From: CAIKMD01 sp963740675
GTDB taxonomy: Bacteria > Pseudomonadota > Alphaproteobacteria > ATCC43930 > CGMCC-115725
Assembly: GCA_963740675.1 (NCBI GenBank)
Contig: CAVUFS010000003.1
Location: 62,001 to 126,000, forward strand
Length of the DNA stretch: 64,000 bases
Direction: 5' to 3'
Shown here: piece after piece, positions 52,077-60,697 of the stretch
How the letters are laid out: each line of letters begins with the position of its first letter
How positions within the stretch are numbered: the stretch's first letter is position 1
Notes under the pieces: generated by a model
Told to the model about the DNA's origin: nothing
The model's input: the letters and a program-made list of their open reading frames with translations, nothing else
Database searches by the model: none
Translations under genes and position numbers: made by a program

Positions 52077-53261
52077 CTAAGCGAACATCTCCGCCGGACG
52101 CACGGTCTTCACCTCATGCGCGTGAAGCGCGGGCAGCACGTCTTTACCGAAGCGGCGGATCTGTTCCATGAACATCTCATGCGGCATGGCGCCGAGATTG
52201 ACGTTGAGGAGCACGTTGTTGGCGCCGGCATGCTCGCCTTCGTCGATGAGGCGCTCGATCACCTCTTTCGGTGAGCCCCAGGCCGCGCGGTCGACGACGC
52301 GCTTCTCGGCATCGGCCATGGTGAAGGCGGTCGTCTTCACGCGTTCGTTCATCAACGGCCCGCGATTTTCCGGCCGCACGTAATCGAATGACGCCGGGTT
52401 GCGCGCCGAGCCGAGGCGGGCGAGGGCGACACTGTTGCCGTGGCCGAACAGCATGTTCTGGAAATAGACGTAGTAAGGTCCGTATTCCTTGATCGCGGCG
52501 GCGCGGCTGTCGGCGACATAGGCGTCGGCGAAGAGCGTGATCTGGTCGGGCGTCACTTTGTTGCCCGTCTTGGCCACGGCCTTCGAGTAGTAGCCGATGA
52601 TGTCCTCGATCAAGCCCTTCGAGAATTCCGGCAACGCGATCGGGTAGTTGCGGCTGCCGGCCCAATCGAGCGTTTCCTTGGAGCCGGTCACCGGAATCCA
52701 GATCGGCGGATGCGGCTGTTGATAGGGTTTCGGCCAAAGCGAGATGTCCTTGTACTTCCAGAACTTCCCTTCGTGCGAAAAGCTTTCCTGCGTCCACGCC
52801 TTCATGATGATCTCGTAGCTTTCCTCGAAACGCGCGCGCGCTTCTTGGGCCGGCATCGAGAAGACGTGGTATTCGCGCGGCGCCCCGCGCGCCAGGCCGG
52901 CGATCACGCGCCCGCCCGAGATCTGATCCGCCATCGCGGTCTCTTCCGCGACCAGCAGCGGATCGTGCATCGGCAGCAGATAGCCCATCACCACGAATTT
53001 CAGCCGCTTCGTATGCTGCGCCGCGACCGCAATCAGCATGTTCGGCGAATTCATCAGGCTGTGCGGCGTGGTGTGATGCTCGTTGAAGCCGACGCCGTCG
53101 AAGCCAAGCTCGTCCATCAGCTTCCAGGCCTGGATGTGCTCCTGATAGGTCTGGTGCGCGATCTTCGGATCGAAATATTTACCGGGCAGCGGATAGGGCA
53201 GGTCGGTGAATTCGGTGAACTGGTGCGCATAAGGCACGAGATCGAACAGAAAGACTTTCAT
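52077..53261 (-). CDS. LLM-class (luciferase-like) flavin monooxygenase
   Basis: A 394-residue TIM-barrel flavoenzyme. Landmarks are MDELGFDGVGFNEHHTTPHS near residue 50, MADQISGGRVIAGLARGAPR near 113 (the FMN-phosphate loop), and HPPIWIPVTGSKETLDWAG. Members oxidise alkanes, sulfonates, aldehydes or chelators using FMNH2 supplied by a separate reductase, which is not visible here. The N-terminus MKVFLFDLVPYAHQ is normal. It sits within the oxidative catabolic region, substrate unknown. Confidence 0.9.
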   Translation of the reverse strand: MKVFLFDLVPYAHQFTEFTDLPYPLPGKYFDPKIAHQTYQEHIQAWKLMDELGFDGVGFNEHHTTPHSLMNSPNMLIAVAAQHTKRLKFVVMGYLLPMHDPLLVAEETAMADQISGGRVIAGLARGAPREYHVFSMPAQEARARFEESYEIIMKAWTQESFSHEGKFWKYKDISLWPKPYQQPHPPIWIPVTGSKETLDWAGSRNYPIALPEFSKGLIEDIIGYYSKAVAKTGNKVTPDQITLFADAYVADSRAAAIKEYGPYYVYFQNMLFGHGNSVALARLGSARNPASFDYVRPENRGPLMNERVKTTAFTMADAEKRVVDRAAWGSPKEVIERLIDEGEHAGANNVLLNVNLGAMPHEMFMEQIRRFGKDVLPALHAHEVKTVRPAEMFA

Positions 53262-53307
53262 CGGGGTTTTCTTTTTCGGGAGAGCGACGAGACGTTGCTT
53301 TTTCTTT

Positions 53308-53367
53308 CGTCATTGCCGGGCTTGTCCCGGCAATCCATGGACCCGCGGGACAAGCCCGCGGGTGACG
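53308..53367. repeat. Palindromic intergenic repeat (CGTCATTGCCGGGCTTG type)
   Basis: CATTGCCGGGCTTGTCCCGG ... ATCCATGGACCC ... GGGACAAGCCCGCGGGTGAC is an inverted pair between two co-directional genes, related to 36031-36109. Confidence 0.75.
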
Positions 53368-53386
53368 AATAAAAAAATACGAAAGA

Positions 53387-54163
53387 CTAGTCCCTAAACG
53401 ACGGGTCGAGCCGGTCGAGGTTGCGCAGGATCGCGGCCCATTCGACCTGGCCACCGCTGTTGCGCTGCTTGTCGAATTGCTTCGCGGTGTGCTCGCAGAC
53501 GTCGGCCGACGGCTCGATGATGTCGGCGCCCGCCGCCATCAGGCGAAGTTGCGCATCGGCGACGCGGATCAGCATCGCCATGGTGGTGACGGCGCGGCTG
53601 ATATTGGCGCCGGTCGTCAGCAGCCCGTGATTGCGCAGGATCACCGAATGATTGCTCTGGCCGAGATCGCGGGCGAGGCGGGCGCATTCGTCGCTGTCGG
53701 TCGCGATGCCTTCGAAATCGTGATAGCCGATGCGGTTGTAGAAATTCATCGCATCCTGGCAGAAATATTTGAGCCCGCCCTTTACTGCCGAGATCGCGAT
53801 GCCCGGCTCGGTGTGGACGTGCATCACGGCGTTGATGTCGGGCCGCGCCATCAGCACGGCGGTGTGGATCGTCGTCGCCGCGGGGTTGATCGGCTTGTCC
53901 TCGCCGATCGGCCGGCCTTCCATGTCGAGCTTCAAGAGGCTCGATGCGGTCACTTCCTCGAACAGCAGCTCATGCGGCTTGATGAGGAAATGATCGGGCT
54001 CGCCCGGCACGCGCAGCGTGATGTGGTTGAAGATCGAATCGTTCCAGCCGGCATATTGCGCATGGCGATACGCGGCGGCGAGGTCGACGCGCGCCTGCCA
54101 CTCGGCCGGCGGAATGGAGTTGCGAAGCGTCGGCTCCTTATGCAGCGGCGTCGGCGTCACCAT
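53387..54163 (-). CDS. Class II aldolase/adducin-family protein
   Basis: A 258-residue protein with the zinc-binding His of class II aldolases: H115-V-H117 (NAVMHVHTEPG) and a third in VILRNHGLL near residue 178. The N-terminal NDSIFNHITLRVPG is also characteristic. The family includes sugar-phosphate aldolases, epimerases and decarboxylases acting on hydroxy-acids; there is no sign which applies. Between a flavin monooxygenase and a 2-hydroxyacid dehydrogenase, a role in cleaving or decarboxylating a hydroxy-keto acid is a reasonable inference. Confidence 0.9.
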   Translation of the reverse strand: MVTPTPLHKEPTLRNSIPPAEWQARVDLAAAYRHAQYAGWNDSIFNHITLRVPGEPDHFLIKPHELLFEEVTASSLLKLDMEGRPIGEDKPINPAATTIHTAVLMARPDINAVMHVHTEPGIAISAVKGGLKYFCQDAMNFYNRIGYHDFEGIATDSDECARLARDLGQSNHSVILRNHGLLTTGANISRAVTTMAMLIRVADAQLRLMAAGADIIEPSADVCEHTAKQFDKQRNSGGQVEWAAILRNLDRLDPSFRD

Positions 54164-54268
54164 CGTCGATCTCCCTCGAATACTTTGAATTAGGCCCTGC
54201 CGTTACTATAAGGCTCGGAATTCTCGCCAACAACGGCGTTTTCCCGCGCCAAATCAGGGTAATAGCGA

Positions 54269-55258
54269 ATGCAAATCGTCGTCGTCGGACCGGCCGCTAC
54301 GGAATACGCTTTTGTACCGGTCGAGGAAGAGCTCAAGCGTCGTGGCCATGAGGTGATCCGCTATATCGGCGCGGCGCCGTTCCTGGCGAAGCCGGATGCG
54401 CTCGCCAAGGCCGATATTCTTTACGGCAACGCATACCCCTGCACGCACGCGCTGCTCGAGAAAGCACCGCTTCTTCGTGCCGTGATCAATCCGTGGATCG
54501 GCATGGAAGGCTTCGACATCACCGGCGCGACCTCGCTCGGCATCGTCGTCGCCAATGGCCAGGTGCCGGAGAATTATCTGAGCGTCGCCGAAGCGACGAT
54601 CATGCTGATCCTCGCCTGTCTCCATAACCTGCCTGAGAAGATCGCGGCGCTGCGCGCCAACGAGCCGGCGCCGTCGCGCATGAATGCGCGGATGCTGCGC
54701 GGCAAGACGGTCGGCATGATCGGCTTCGGCAATATGGCGCGCGCCATCGCGCATCGCCTCTCGACCTGGGACGTGACGTTGCAGGCTTATGCGCCGCGCG
54801 TGCACGAGCCGGTGCCGGCAAATGTCGCCTTCGTCGGCCTCGACGATCTGCTCCAGAGCAGCGACATCGTTTGCGTGCTGTCGACGCTCAACGCAGAGAC
54901 GCGCTATCTGCTAAATGAGGCAAAGCTGCGGCTGATGAAGCCGAACGCGATCCTTATCAACACGGCACGCGGCGGCATCGCCGACGAGGCGGCGCTCGTG
55001 AAGATCGCGAAAGAGGGGCGGCTGCATAAGATCGCGCTCGACGTGTTCGAGAGCGAGCCGCTGGCGCCCGATAACGCGTTGCGCGATCTGCCGAATGCGA
55101 TCCTGACGCCGCATTGCGTCGGTCATTCGCGCGAAGGCGCCGAGGCCGTGCCGCGCACGGCGATCGCCAATATCGAGCGCGTGATCGCCGGCGAGCCGCC
55201 GGTCTATGTCGTCAATCCGGCTGTGCTGCCGGAATGGCAGAAGAAGTGGGGTAAGTAA
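54269..55258 (+). CDS. D-isomer-specific 2-hydroxyacid dehydrogenase
   Basis: A 329-residue protein. NAD-binding VGMIGFGNMARAIA (residues 148-161) and the catalytic triad R234 (NTARGG), E263 (DVFESEPL) and H282 (LTPHCVGHS) are all present. It interconverts a 2-keto acid and the D-2-hydroxyacid with NAD(P)H. It is divergent from the aldolase gene. The substrate may be a glyoxylate- or hydroxypyruvate-like product of the local pathway, which is inference. Confidence 0.92.
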   Translation: MQIVVVGPAATEYAFVPVEEELKRRGHEVIRYIGAAPFLAKPDALAKADILYGNAYPCTHALLEKAPLLRAVINPWIGMEGFDITGATSLGIVVANGQVPENYLSVAEATIMLILACLHNLPEKIAALRANEPAPSRMNARMLRGKTVGMIGFGNMARAIAHRLSTWDVTLQAYAPRVHEPVPANVAFVGLDDLLQSSDIVCVLSTLNAETRYLLNEAKLRLMKPNAILINTARGGIADEAALVKIAKEGRLHKIALDVFESEPLAPDNALRDLPNAILTPHCVGHSREGAEAVPRTAIANIERVIAGEPPVYVVNPAVLPEWQKKWGK

Positions 55259-55298
55259 CCCGTCATTGCGAAGTGAAGCGTTGCAAGGTGCAGCCTGC

Positions 55299-55440
55299 GC
55301 CCTTCGACGACGCCCCTTCGCCAAGCTCAGGCGCTCCGCTCAGGGTGAGGCGCTAGTGTGGACGGCATCTGCCGCCAGAGGATGCCGCGCATCCCTTTAT
55401 CCTCACCCTGAGCGGAGCGAAGCGTCGTCGAAGGGCGCAC
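55299..55440. repeat. Palindromic intergenic repeat pair (CTTCGACGACG type)
   Basis: Arms 55299-55350 and 55401-55440 (CCTCACCCTGAGCGGAGCGA form) are inverted. They match the element at 4191-4303. Confidence 0.8.
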
Positions 55441-55453
55441 GATCGCCTTGCCG

Positions 55454-56458
55454 TTAGTGCTTCATATCCTCGGCGAAGCGCTTGTCGATCACCTGATCGA
55501 GCGTGACCTTGCCCTTCAGCATGTTCTGCGAGGTGAACCAGTCGAGCTGGCGGGTCATGTCGGCGAAATCGAGCCGCGCATCGGAATCGACATAGGGAAC
55601 GGCAACGCGCAATTCGTCGGGCTTCTGGTCGAGATACTTCGCCATGATGGCGAGCGCCTCATTCGCGCCGGGACCATCGTGACGTGTGCCGTCGGCAGCG
55701 GTGAAAGCGTCGTGGAAATCATGCAGGCCGCGACGTAGGCCGGTGAGGAAGCGCTTCATCACCTCGCCGCGTTCGTTGAGCGCCTTCGGCGAGGCGATGA
55801 GCGCGCTCGACTGCCATTGCACCTCGTCGCCGACGAAGGCGAGCAGTTTCAGATCGCCTTTGGCCAGGGCCGGCGCCATGATCGTCGCCGGGATGACGCC
55901 GGTATCGGCGGTGCCGCCGGTCACGGCCGAGACGATGTTGCCGTTCGCCTGCAGCGCCAGGAAGCGCACCTGGTCGAGCGGGACGTGATGTTTCAGCGCG
56001 ACCTGCGCGGCGGCGTAATGCACCGGCGAGCCGATCAGCGAGATCGCGACGGAATGGCCGGCGAGCTTGTCGAGGCTTGTGAGCCCCGCCGCCGATGCCG
56101 CGTTCGAGAGGATGAAGGCGTTGACCTGGAAGGTCTGATGCTCGCGCGCCTGGCCGGCGAAGATCTTGATCGCGCCCTGGGCGGCGAGGGCGTAGAGCTG
56201 CGCCGAAACGCCAGTTGAGCCGATATCGGCCGAGCCCGACACCACCGCCGGCGGCACGAGGCCCGGTGAATCGAAATTCGCGAAATCGATCTCGATGCCG
56301 GCGTCTTTGAAATAGCCCTTGTCGATTGCGACATAGACCGCGCCGAGCGCCGTCGATTTCACCGTCGCGACCTTCACGACATCGGCCGCCTCAGCCGCGC
56401 CGCCGGCGGCGAGCAGAGCGGCAATGCCGAAAGCGACCTTTTGAATGAGTCTTTTCAC
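55454..56458 (-). CDS. NMT1-type solute-binding protein
   Basis: A 334-residue protein from a GTG at 56458 (VKRLIQKVAFGIAALLAAGG), with the signal ending AEAA. It is the paralog of 26946-27980: GLTSLDKLAGHSVAI, GSPVHYAAAQVALKHHVPL, LQANGNIVSAVTGG. It sits directly before two MFS carriers on the same strand, with no ABC subunits nearby. Ligand unknown; small acids are typical. Confidence 0.88.
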   Translation of the reverse strand: MKRLIQKVAFGIAALLAAGGAAEAADVVKVATVKSTALGAVYVAIDKGYFKDAGIEIDFANFDSPGLVPPAVVSGSADIGSTGVSAQLYALAAQGAIKIFAGQAREHQTFQVNAFILSNAASAAGLTSLDKLAGHSVAISLIGSPVHYAAAQVALKHHVPLDQVRFLALQANGNIVSAVTGGTADTGVIPATIMAPALAKGDLKLLAFVGDEVQWQSSALIASPKALNERGEVMKRFLTGLRRGLHDFHDAFTAADGTRHDGPGANEALAIMAKYLDQKPDELRVAVPYVDSDARLDFADMTRQLDWFTSQNMLKGKVTLDQVIDKRFAEDMKH

Positions 56459-56491
56459 TAGGATCCCCCGATCTTCGATCAAAGCCAGGCG

Positions 56492-57736
56492 CTAATCCGA
56501 TTGCCTGCCTGTCTCGGGCACGTAGCGGATCAACAGGAAGGCGACAACCGCGGCGCAGGACGACGTGAATATAAACGCCGTGCCGTAATCGACGGTATCG
56601 GCGACCAGCGCGAAGATGATCGGGCCGAGCGCGACGCCGCCTTGTCCCGTAAACCGCCAGATACCGAGGAACGTTCCGCGGGCTTCCGCCGGCGCCACGT
56701 CAGCACCAACGGTCTGCACCGAGCCGCCGGTCAGGGCCTGGGTTGCGACGCCGAGGAGGAACAGCCCGACATACCAGGCAAGCGATAGATGCGCGTAGGC
56801 CGAGACGGCGAGGAGCGCCATAGCGATTGTGACACCCGTGAAGCCGGGCACCATGGTCCGCTTGCGGCCGAAGCGATCCATGATCCAGCCGCCGGTGAAG
56901 CCGATCGGCAAGGAAAGGCATGAGGCCGCGGTCGCGAGATAGCCGATCTGCGCCGGGCCGAGGTTGTAGGCGAAGGCGGCGTAGAGGTGGAGGAGATCGG
57001 CATTGAGCGGGCCACGCGTCAGCCCGGCGAAGAGCGCGACGCCGAAATAGACGAGGCGCGGCATGATGACGTCGCGCAGCGACATCGTGCGCGCCGCTTT
57101 CTTGTCGCCTTTGCTTTGCCGCGGCGTGTCCTTGCCAAAGGTCGAGGTCGGGACCAGCGCGATCAGCGCCATCGCCGCGAAGACCAGGAACGGCGCCCGC
57201 GGTCCCCAGGAGGCGGCGATGAAGCCGCCGATAATGGGACCCGCAAGCCGGCCGGTGCTGTCCATGCCGAACATCCAGCTCACCAGCCGGCCGCGTTGCG
57301 ACGGCGCCGCGCCGTACGAGATCGCAGCCAGCCGCGCCATCTGCCACATCTGGGCGGCCATTCCGGTGAGGAAGCGCAGGATCAGCAGCTCAGTGAAATC
57401 ATCGGAGAAGAAGATCGCGAAGCTCGTTACCGAGGTGATGAGCGGCGCCGAGATCAGCACGACGCGGTTGCCGAAGCGATCGATCAACCAGCCCGAGGGG
57501 ATCGTGCCGACGACATTGCCGAGCACGAACGCGGTGACGACGCCGCTCGCCATGCCGAAGCTGACCGCATAGGTCTTGGCGAGTGTCGGGATCGCGGGCA
57601 GCGCAATGCCGGTGCCGATCGCCAGGACGAGGGCCGGCAGATAGGTCGATAGAAACGCGTCCCACGATACCGCGCGGGCGCTGCTCGATGCCGCTGCCGC
57701 GCTCTCTCCACTCGAGCTCTGACTAGTGTCGCTCAT
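56492..57736 (-). CDS. MFS transporter
   Basis: A 414-residue protein with about twelve membrane segments and the loop motif SGWLIDRFGNRVVL after segment 2 (near residue 80). The mirror motif GGWIMDRFGRKRTMVP occurs in the second half. It is most like multidrug or organic-anion carriers. The N-terminus has a Ser-rich cytoplasmic tail. It lies 33 bases upstream of the binding-protein gene and 19 bases downstream of another MFS gene, suggesting one transcript. Confidence 0.9.
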   Translation of the reverse strand: MSDTSQSSSGESAAAASSSARAVSWDAFLSTYLPALVLAIGTGIALPAIPTLAKTYAVSFGMASGVVTAFVLGNVVGTIPSGWLIDRFGNRVVLISAPLITSVTSFAIFFSDDFTELLILRFLTGMAAQMWQMARLAAISYGAAPSQRGRLVSWMFGMDSTGRLAGPIIGGFIAASWGPRAPFLVFAAMALIALVPTSTFGKDTPRQSKGDKKAARTMSLRDVIMPRLVYFGVALFAGLTRGPLNADLLHLYAAFAYNLGPAQIGYLATAASCLSLPIGFTGGWIMDRFGRKRTMVPGFTGVTIAMALLAVSAYAHLSLAWYVGLFLLGVATQALTGGSVQTVGADVAPAEARGTFLGIWRFTGQGGVALGPIIFALVADTVDYGTAFIFTSSCAAVVAFLLIRYVPETGRQSD

Positions 57737-57755
57737 CCTTACCGAAACACCATGA

Positions 57756-59156
57756 CTATTCGGCGGCTTTGCTCGCGCTCAACGATGGCGACAGAATCTC
57801 CAGCACTTTGCCCTTGGTCTCGATCGCGACAAAGATGACGGTGAGGCCGCCGATTACACCGAACATGGCGTAAATCAGATAGGCGTTGTTAAGGCCGAAG
57901 TCGGCGCTCGCCCAACCAAGGAAGATCGGCCCGATGACCGCCGCAAACCGTACCCAGGCATTGCCGATGCCGACGCCGACCGCGCGCATCTCGGTCGGGT
58001 AGAGTTCGGCCGTATAAGTGCTGAGGCCCAGCGCCAGGATCGAATTGAAGGCGGAACCGAGCATGAACATCGCCATCAGGAAAACGAGGCCCTGGCCCGG
58101 GTACGCGTAGGCGAAGAGGAATATCAGCGGGATGGCGCCACAAAGCTGACCCATGGCAAAGAGCGGCTTGCGACCGAATTTGTCGATCAGGAAGATGCCG
58201 GTGATCGTGAAGCAAAGACCGAGGCCGCTCGCCCAGTAACCGAAGCTCAACGAATCCTCGAGCGACGCGTGATAGACCGTGCGCAGCAGGGTCGGCACGG
58301 TGGTGTTGAGCCCGTAGACGATGATGTACGTGCAGAACCAGATCGTCCATACGGCAAGGGTACGTCGGCGATAGATGCCGCGCAGCAGATCGCCGATCGT
58401 CGCGGTCGAAGGCTTGGTCGGCGCGATATCGGTCGGTATAGGCGCCAGCGGCTTCGCGCCATGCTCCGAGATCTCATCTTCGATCTTGCTGAGGATCGTG
58501 TTCGCTTGCTCGTCGCGCCCCTTGTTGACCAGCCAGCGCGGCAATTCCGGCATCCATTGGCGGAGCGGGATCAGGATGATCGCCGGGATCGCGCCGATGA
58601 TGAACATCCACTGCCAGCCGAATGTCGGCACGACGAAGCGCGCAATGATCGAAACGAAAATGAAGCTGATCGAGAACCAGAGCTGGAAGCCGAGACCGTA
58701 GCGGCCGCGATGCGAGGCCTTGGCGAATTCGCCGATATAGGCCGCCATGATCGGGATTTCGCCGCCGAGGCCAAGGCCTTGGATCGCGCGCATGGTGAAC
58801 AGCGACCAGTAATCCCAAGCGAAGGCGCAGCCGATGCTCATCACCGTGTAGAGGATCAGCGTGTAGCGGAAGATCGGTACGCGCCCATAGCGCTCGCCGA
58901 GCCAACCGAAGACGATCGAGCCGATGAGTTGCCCAACATAACCGGCACTGATCAGGGTGCTGCCGGTTGCGAAGGTGAGATGCCATGCCGGCACCAGCAC
59001 CGGCAGGACATAGGCGATGGCGAGGGCGTCGAACCCGTCGAAGAACCAGCCGGTCGAGACGATCGCGCCCATCTTGAAGTGCCAGCGCGAAAAGGGCAGG
59101 CGCTCGATGCGGGCGGCAATCTGATAGCGATCGGCTTGCGCGGTGATGTCGGCCAT
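57756..59156 (-). CDS. MFS transporter, sugar/aromatic-acid porter type
   Basis: A 466-residue carrier. VSTGWFFDGFDALAIAYVLP in segment 1 carries the D-G-F-D motif of the aromatic acid:H+ and metabolite:H+ symporters. GWLGERYGRVPIF follows segment 2, WRWMFIIG-type GWQWMFIIGAIPAI lies in segment 6 and TAELYPTEMRAVGVG in the second half. It probably imports an aromatic or aliphatic acid with protons. A ~50-residue cytoplasmic loop (DEISEHGAKPLAPIPTDIAP) separates the halves. The context of Rieske and LigB genes supports an aromatic acid, by inference. Confidence 0.9.
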   Translation of the reverse strand: MADITAQADRYQIAARIERLPFSRWHFKMGAIVSTGWFFDGFDALAIAYVLPVLVPAWHLTFATGSTLISAGYVGQLIGSIVFGWLGERYGRVPIFRYTLILYTVMSIGCAFAWDYWSLFTMRAIQGLGLGGEIPIMAAYIGEFAKASHRGRYGLGFQLWFSISFIFVSIIARFVVPTFGWQWMFIIGAIPAIILIPLRQWMPELPRWLVNKGRDEQANTILSKIEDEISEHGAKPLAPIPTDIAPTKPSTATIGDLLRGIYRRRTLAVWTIWFCTYIIVYGLNTTVPTLLRTVYHASLEDSLSFGYWASGLGLCFTITGIFLIDKFGRKPLFAMGQLCGAIPLIFLFAYAYPGQGLVFLMAMFMLGSAFNSILALGLSTYTAELYPTEMRAVGVGIGNAWVRFAAVIGPIFLGWASADFGLNNAYLIYAMFGVIGGLTVIFVAIETKGKVLEILSPSLSASKAAE

Positions 59157-59328
59157 GTCTCCCCCGAAGGACTCTGCGACGCCCGGTTTCTTGTTGCTGT
59201 CGCTTCTCTATAGGCGGCGCGCCGCTGAGCGGCAAGGAGGGGCAGGCCTCTCTCGTTGACCGCTGCGGTTGTTAGGGCCGATACTTTTCCACAACGGGCA
59301 GCAAGCTCATCAATGAGGGAGGAAGATC

Positions 59329-60579
59329 ATGGACGGAAGCATTCCGCGTCGCCGCTTTCTGCAAAGCGCCGGCGCAGCGACAACCGCCGCGGCGGTTGTC
59401 TTCGGGCCGCGCAGCAGCAACGCGGCCGAACAGTTAGCCGCCGATCCGCAAGAGCCGGTAGCGGCGCCCGTGCCGGCACAACCGAAAGACGAGGCCTTCG
59501 ATCCGGCGAAATTCGTCGTGATGCATCAGCTCGTGCAATCGGGCCATGCGAAGATGAAGCCGATCGCGTGGAATTATCTGCTCGGTTGCGCCGATACCGA
59601 GACGACGATGCGGCGCAACCGTCAGGCACTCGATAGCGTCGCTTTCAAGCCACGCGCGCTGCGCGGCGTCGGCAAAGTCGATACGCGCGGCAAGTTCCTC
59701 GGCAAGACGATGCGCCTGCCGGTGATGATGTCGGGCATCGGCTCGGTCGGGCTGATCGATGCGGGCGGCGCGGCGACCGTTGCCAAGGCGGCGGCGAAAT
59801 TCGGTATCGCGATGGGCTACAGCTCGGTCGCCAAACCCGGCCTCGAAGAGACCGGCGCCGCGTCGGATTGCCCGAAGATCCTGCAGCTCTATGTCAGCGG
59901 CGATGATGCCTGGCTCGACAATTATGTGCAGCGCGCGACCAAGGCGGGTTTCGACGTCTTCGGCTTCACCGTCGACAGCGCGCATTTCTCGCGCCGCGAG
60001 CGCGACATCATCCACGCGGGCAACAACGCCAATCTCAGCGACAATCCCGATCCTTATCTCTCGACGCTCGATTGGGACCGCATCAAGCGCTTCAAGGACC
60101 GCCACAAGGATGTGAAGGTCGCGCTCAAGGGCATCACCAACGGTGAGGATGCGGCTGAGGCGGTGAAGGCCGGCGTCTCGGTGATCTGGGTCTCGACCCA
60201 TGGTGGACGCCAAGTCGATCACGCACGCGGCGCTTACCAGATCCTGCCGGAAGTCGTGCAGGCGGCGAAAGGCAAGGCGACGATCATCTTCGACAGCGGC
60301 GTCTATCGCGGCACCGATGTCGTGAAGGCGCTGGCAACGGGCGCCGATGTCGTCGGCATCGGCCGGCTCTACGCCTATGGCTTGGCGAATGGTGAGGCCG
60401 GCGTGGTCCGCGTGCTCGAAATCCTCGAGAAAGAGATCGAGGCCTGCATGGCCAATCTCGGCGCGAAGAATGTCGGTGCGCTGAACAAATCGTTCATCAC
60501 GGCTTCCACACCGGTCAACCCGCCAGGCCTCTTCAGTGCGTTCCCGCTGATGGATGCGACCGGCTATTCGGCGGTTTAA
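59329..60579 (+). CDS. Tat-exported FMN-dependent 2-hydroxyacid oxidase/dehydrogenase
   Basis: A 416-residue protein. Residues 6-32 form a twin-arginine signal (PRRRFLQSAGAATTAAAVVF) ending near SNAA. The TIM-barrel core has the family's active site S-T-H291-G-G-R294-Q-V-D (His is the catalytic base, Arg binds the carboxylate), K267 in VALKGIT for FMN, and the FMN-phosphate loop IIFDSGVYRGTDVVKALATG. It oxidises an L-2-hydroxyacid to the keto acid. Relatives are normally cytoplasmic or membrane-associated, so Tat export of the folded flavoprotein is unusual. GGGAGGAAG precedes the ATG. Confidence 0.9.
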   Translation: MDGSIPRRRFLQSAGAATTAAAVVFGPRSSNAAEQLAADPQEPVAAPVPAQPKDEAFDPAKFVVMHQLVQSGHAKMKPIAWNYLLGCADTETTMRRNRQALDSVAFKPRALRGVGKVDTRGKFLGKTMRLPVMMSGIGSVGLIDAGGAATVAKAAAKFGIAMGYSSVAKPGLEETGAASDCPKILQLYVSGDDAWLDNYVQRATKAGFDVFGFTVDSAHFSRRERDIIHAGNNANLSDNPDPYLSTLDWDRIKRFKDRHKDVKVALKGITNGEDAAEAVKAGVSVIWVSTHGGRQVDHARGAYQILPEVVQAAKGKATIIFDSGVYRGTDVVKALATGADVVGIGRLYAYGLANGEAGVVRVLEILEKEIEACMANLGAKNVGALNKSFITASTPVNPPGLFSAFPLMDATGYSAV

Positions 60580-60587
60580 AATTTTCC

Positions 60588-60652
60588 CGTCATTCCCGCG
60601 AAAGCGGGAATCCATGTGCATCGATGGACCCCCGCTTTCGCGGGGGTGACGG
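60588..60652. repeat. Palindromic intergenic repeat (CCCGCGAAAGCGGG type)
   Basis: CGTCATTCCCGCGAAAGCGG ... ATCCATG ... CCCGCTTTCGCGGGGGTGAC is an inverted pair between two convergent genes. Same class as 44977-45048. Confidence 0.8.
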
Positions 60653-60697
60653 AGAAAGAGCAAGCGAGACGGAAGAAGGAGCGAGAGCGGTAAGTGC

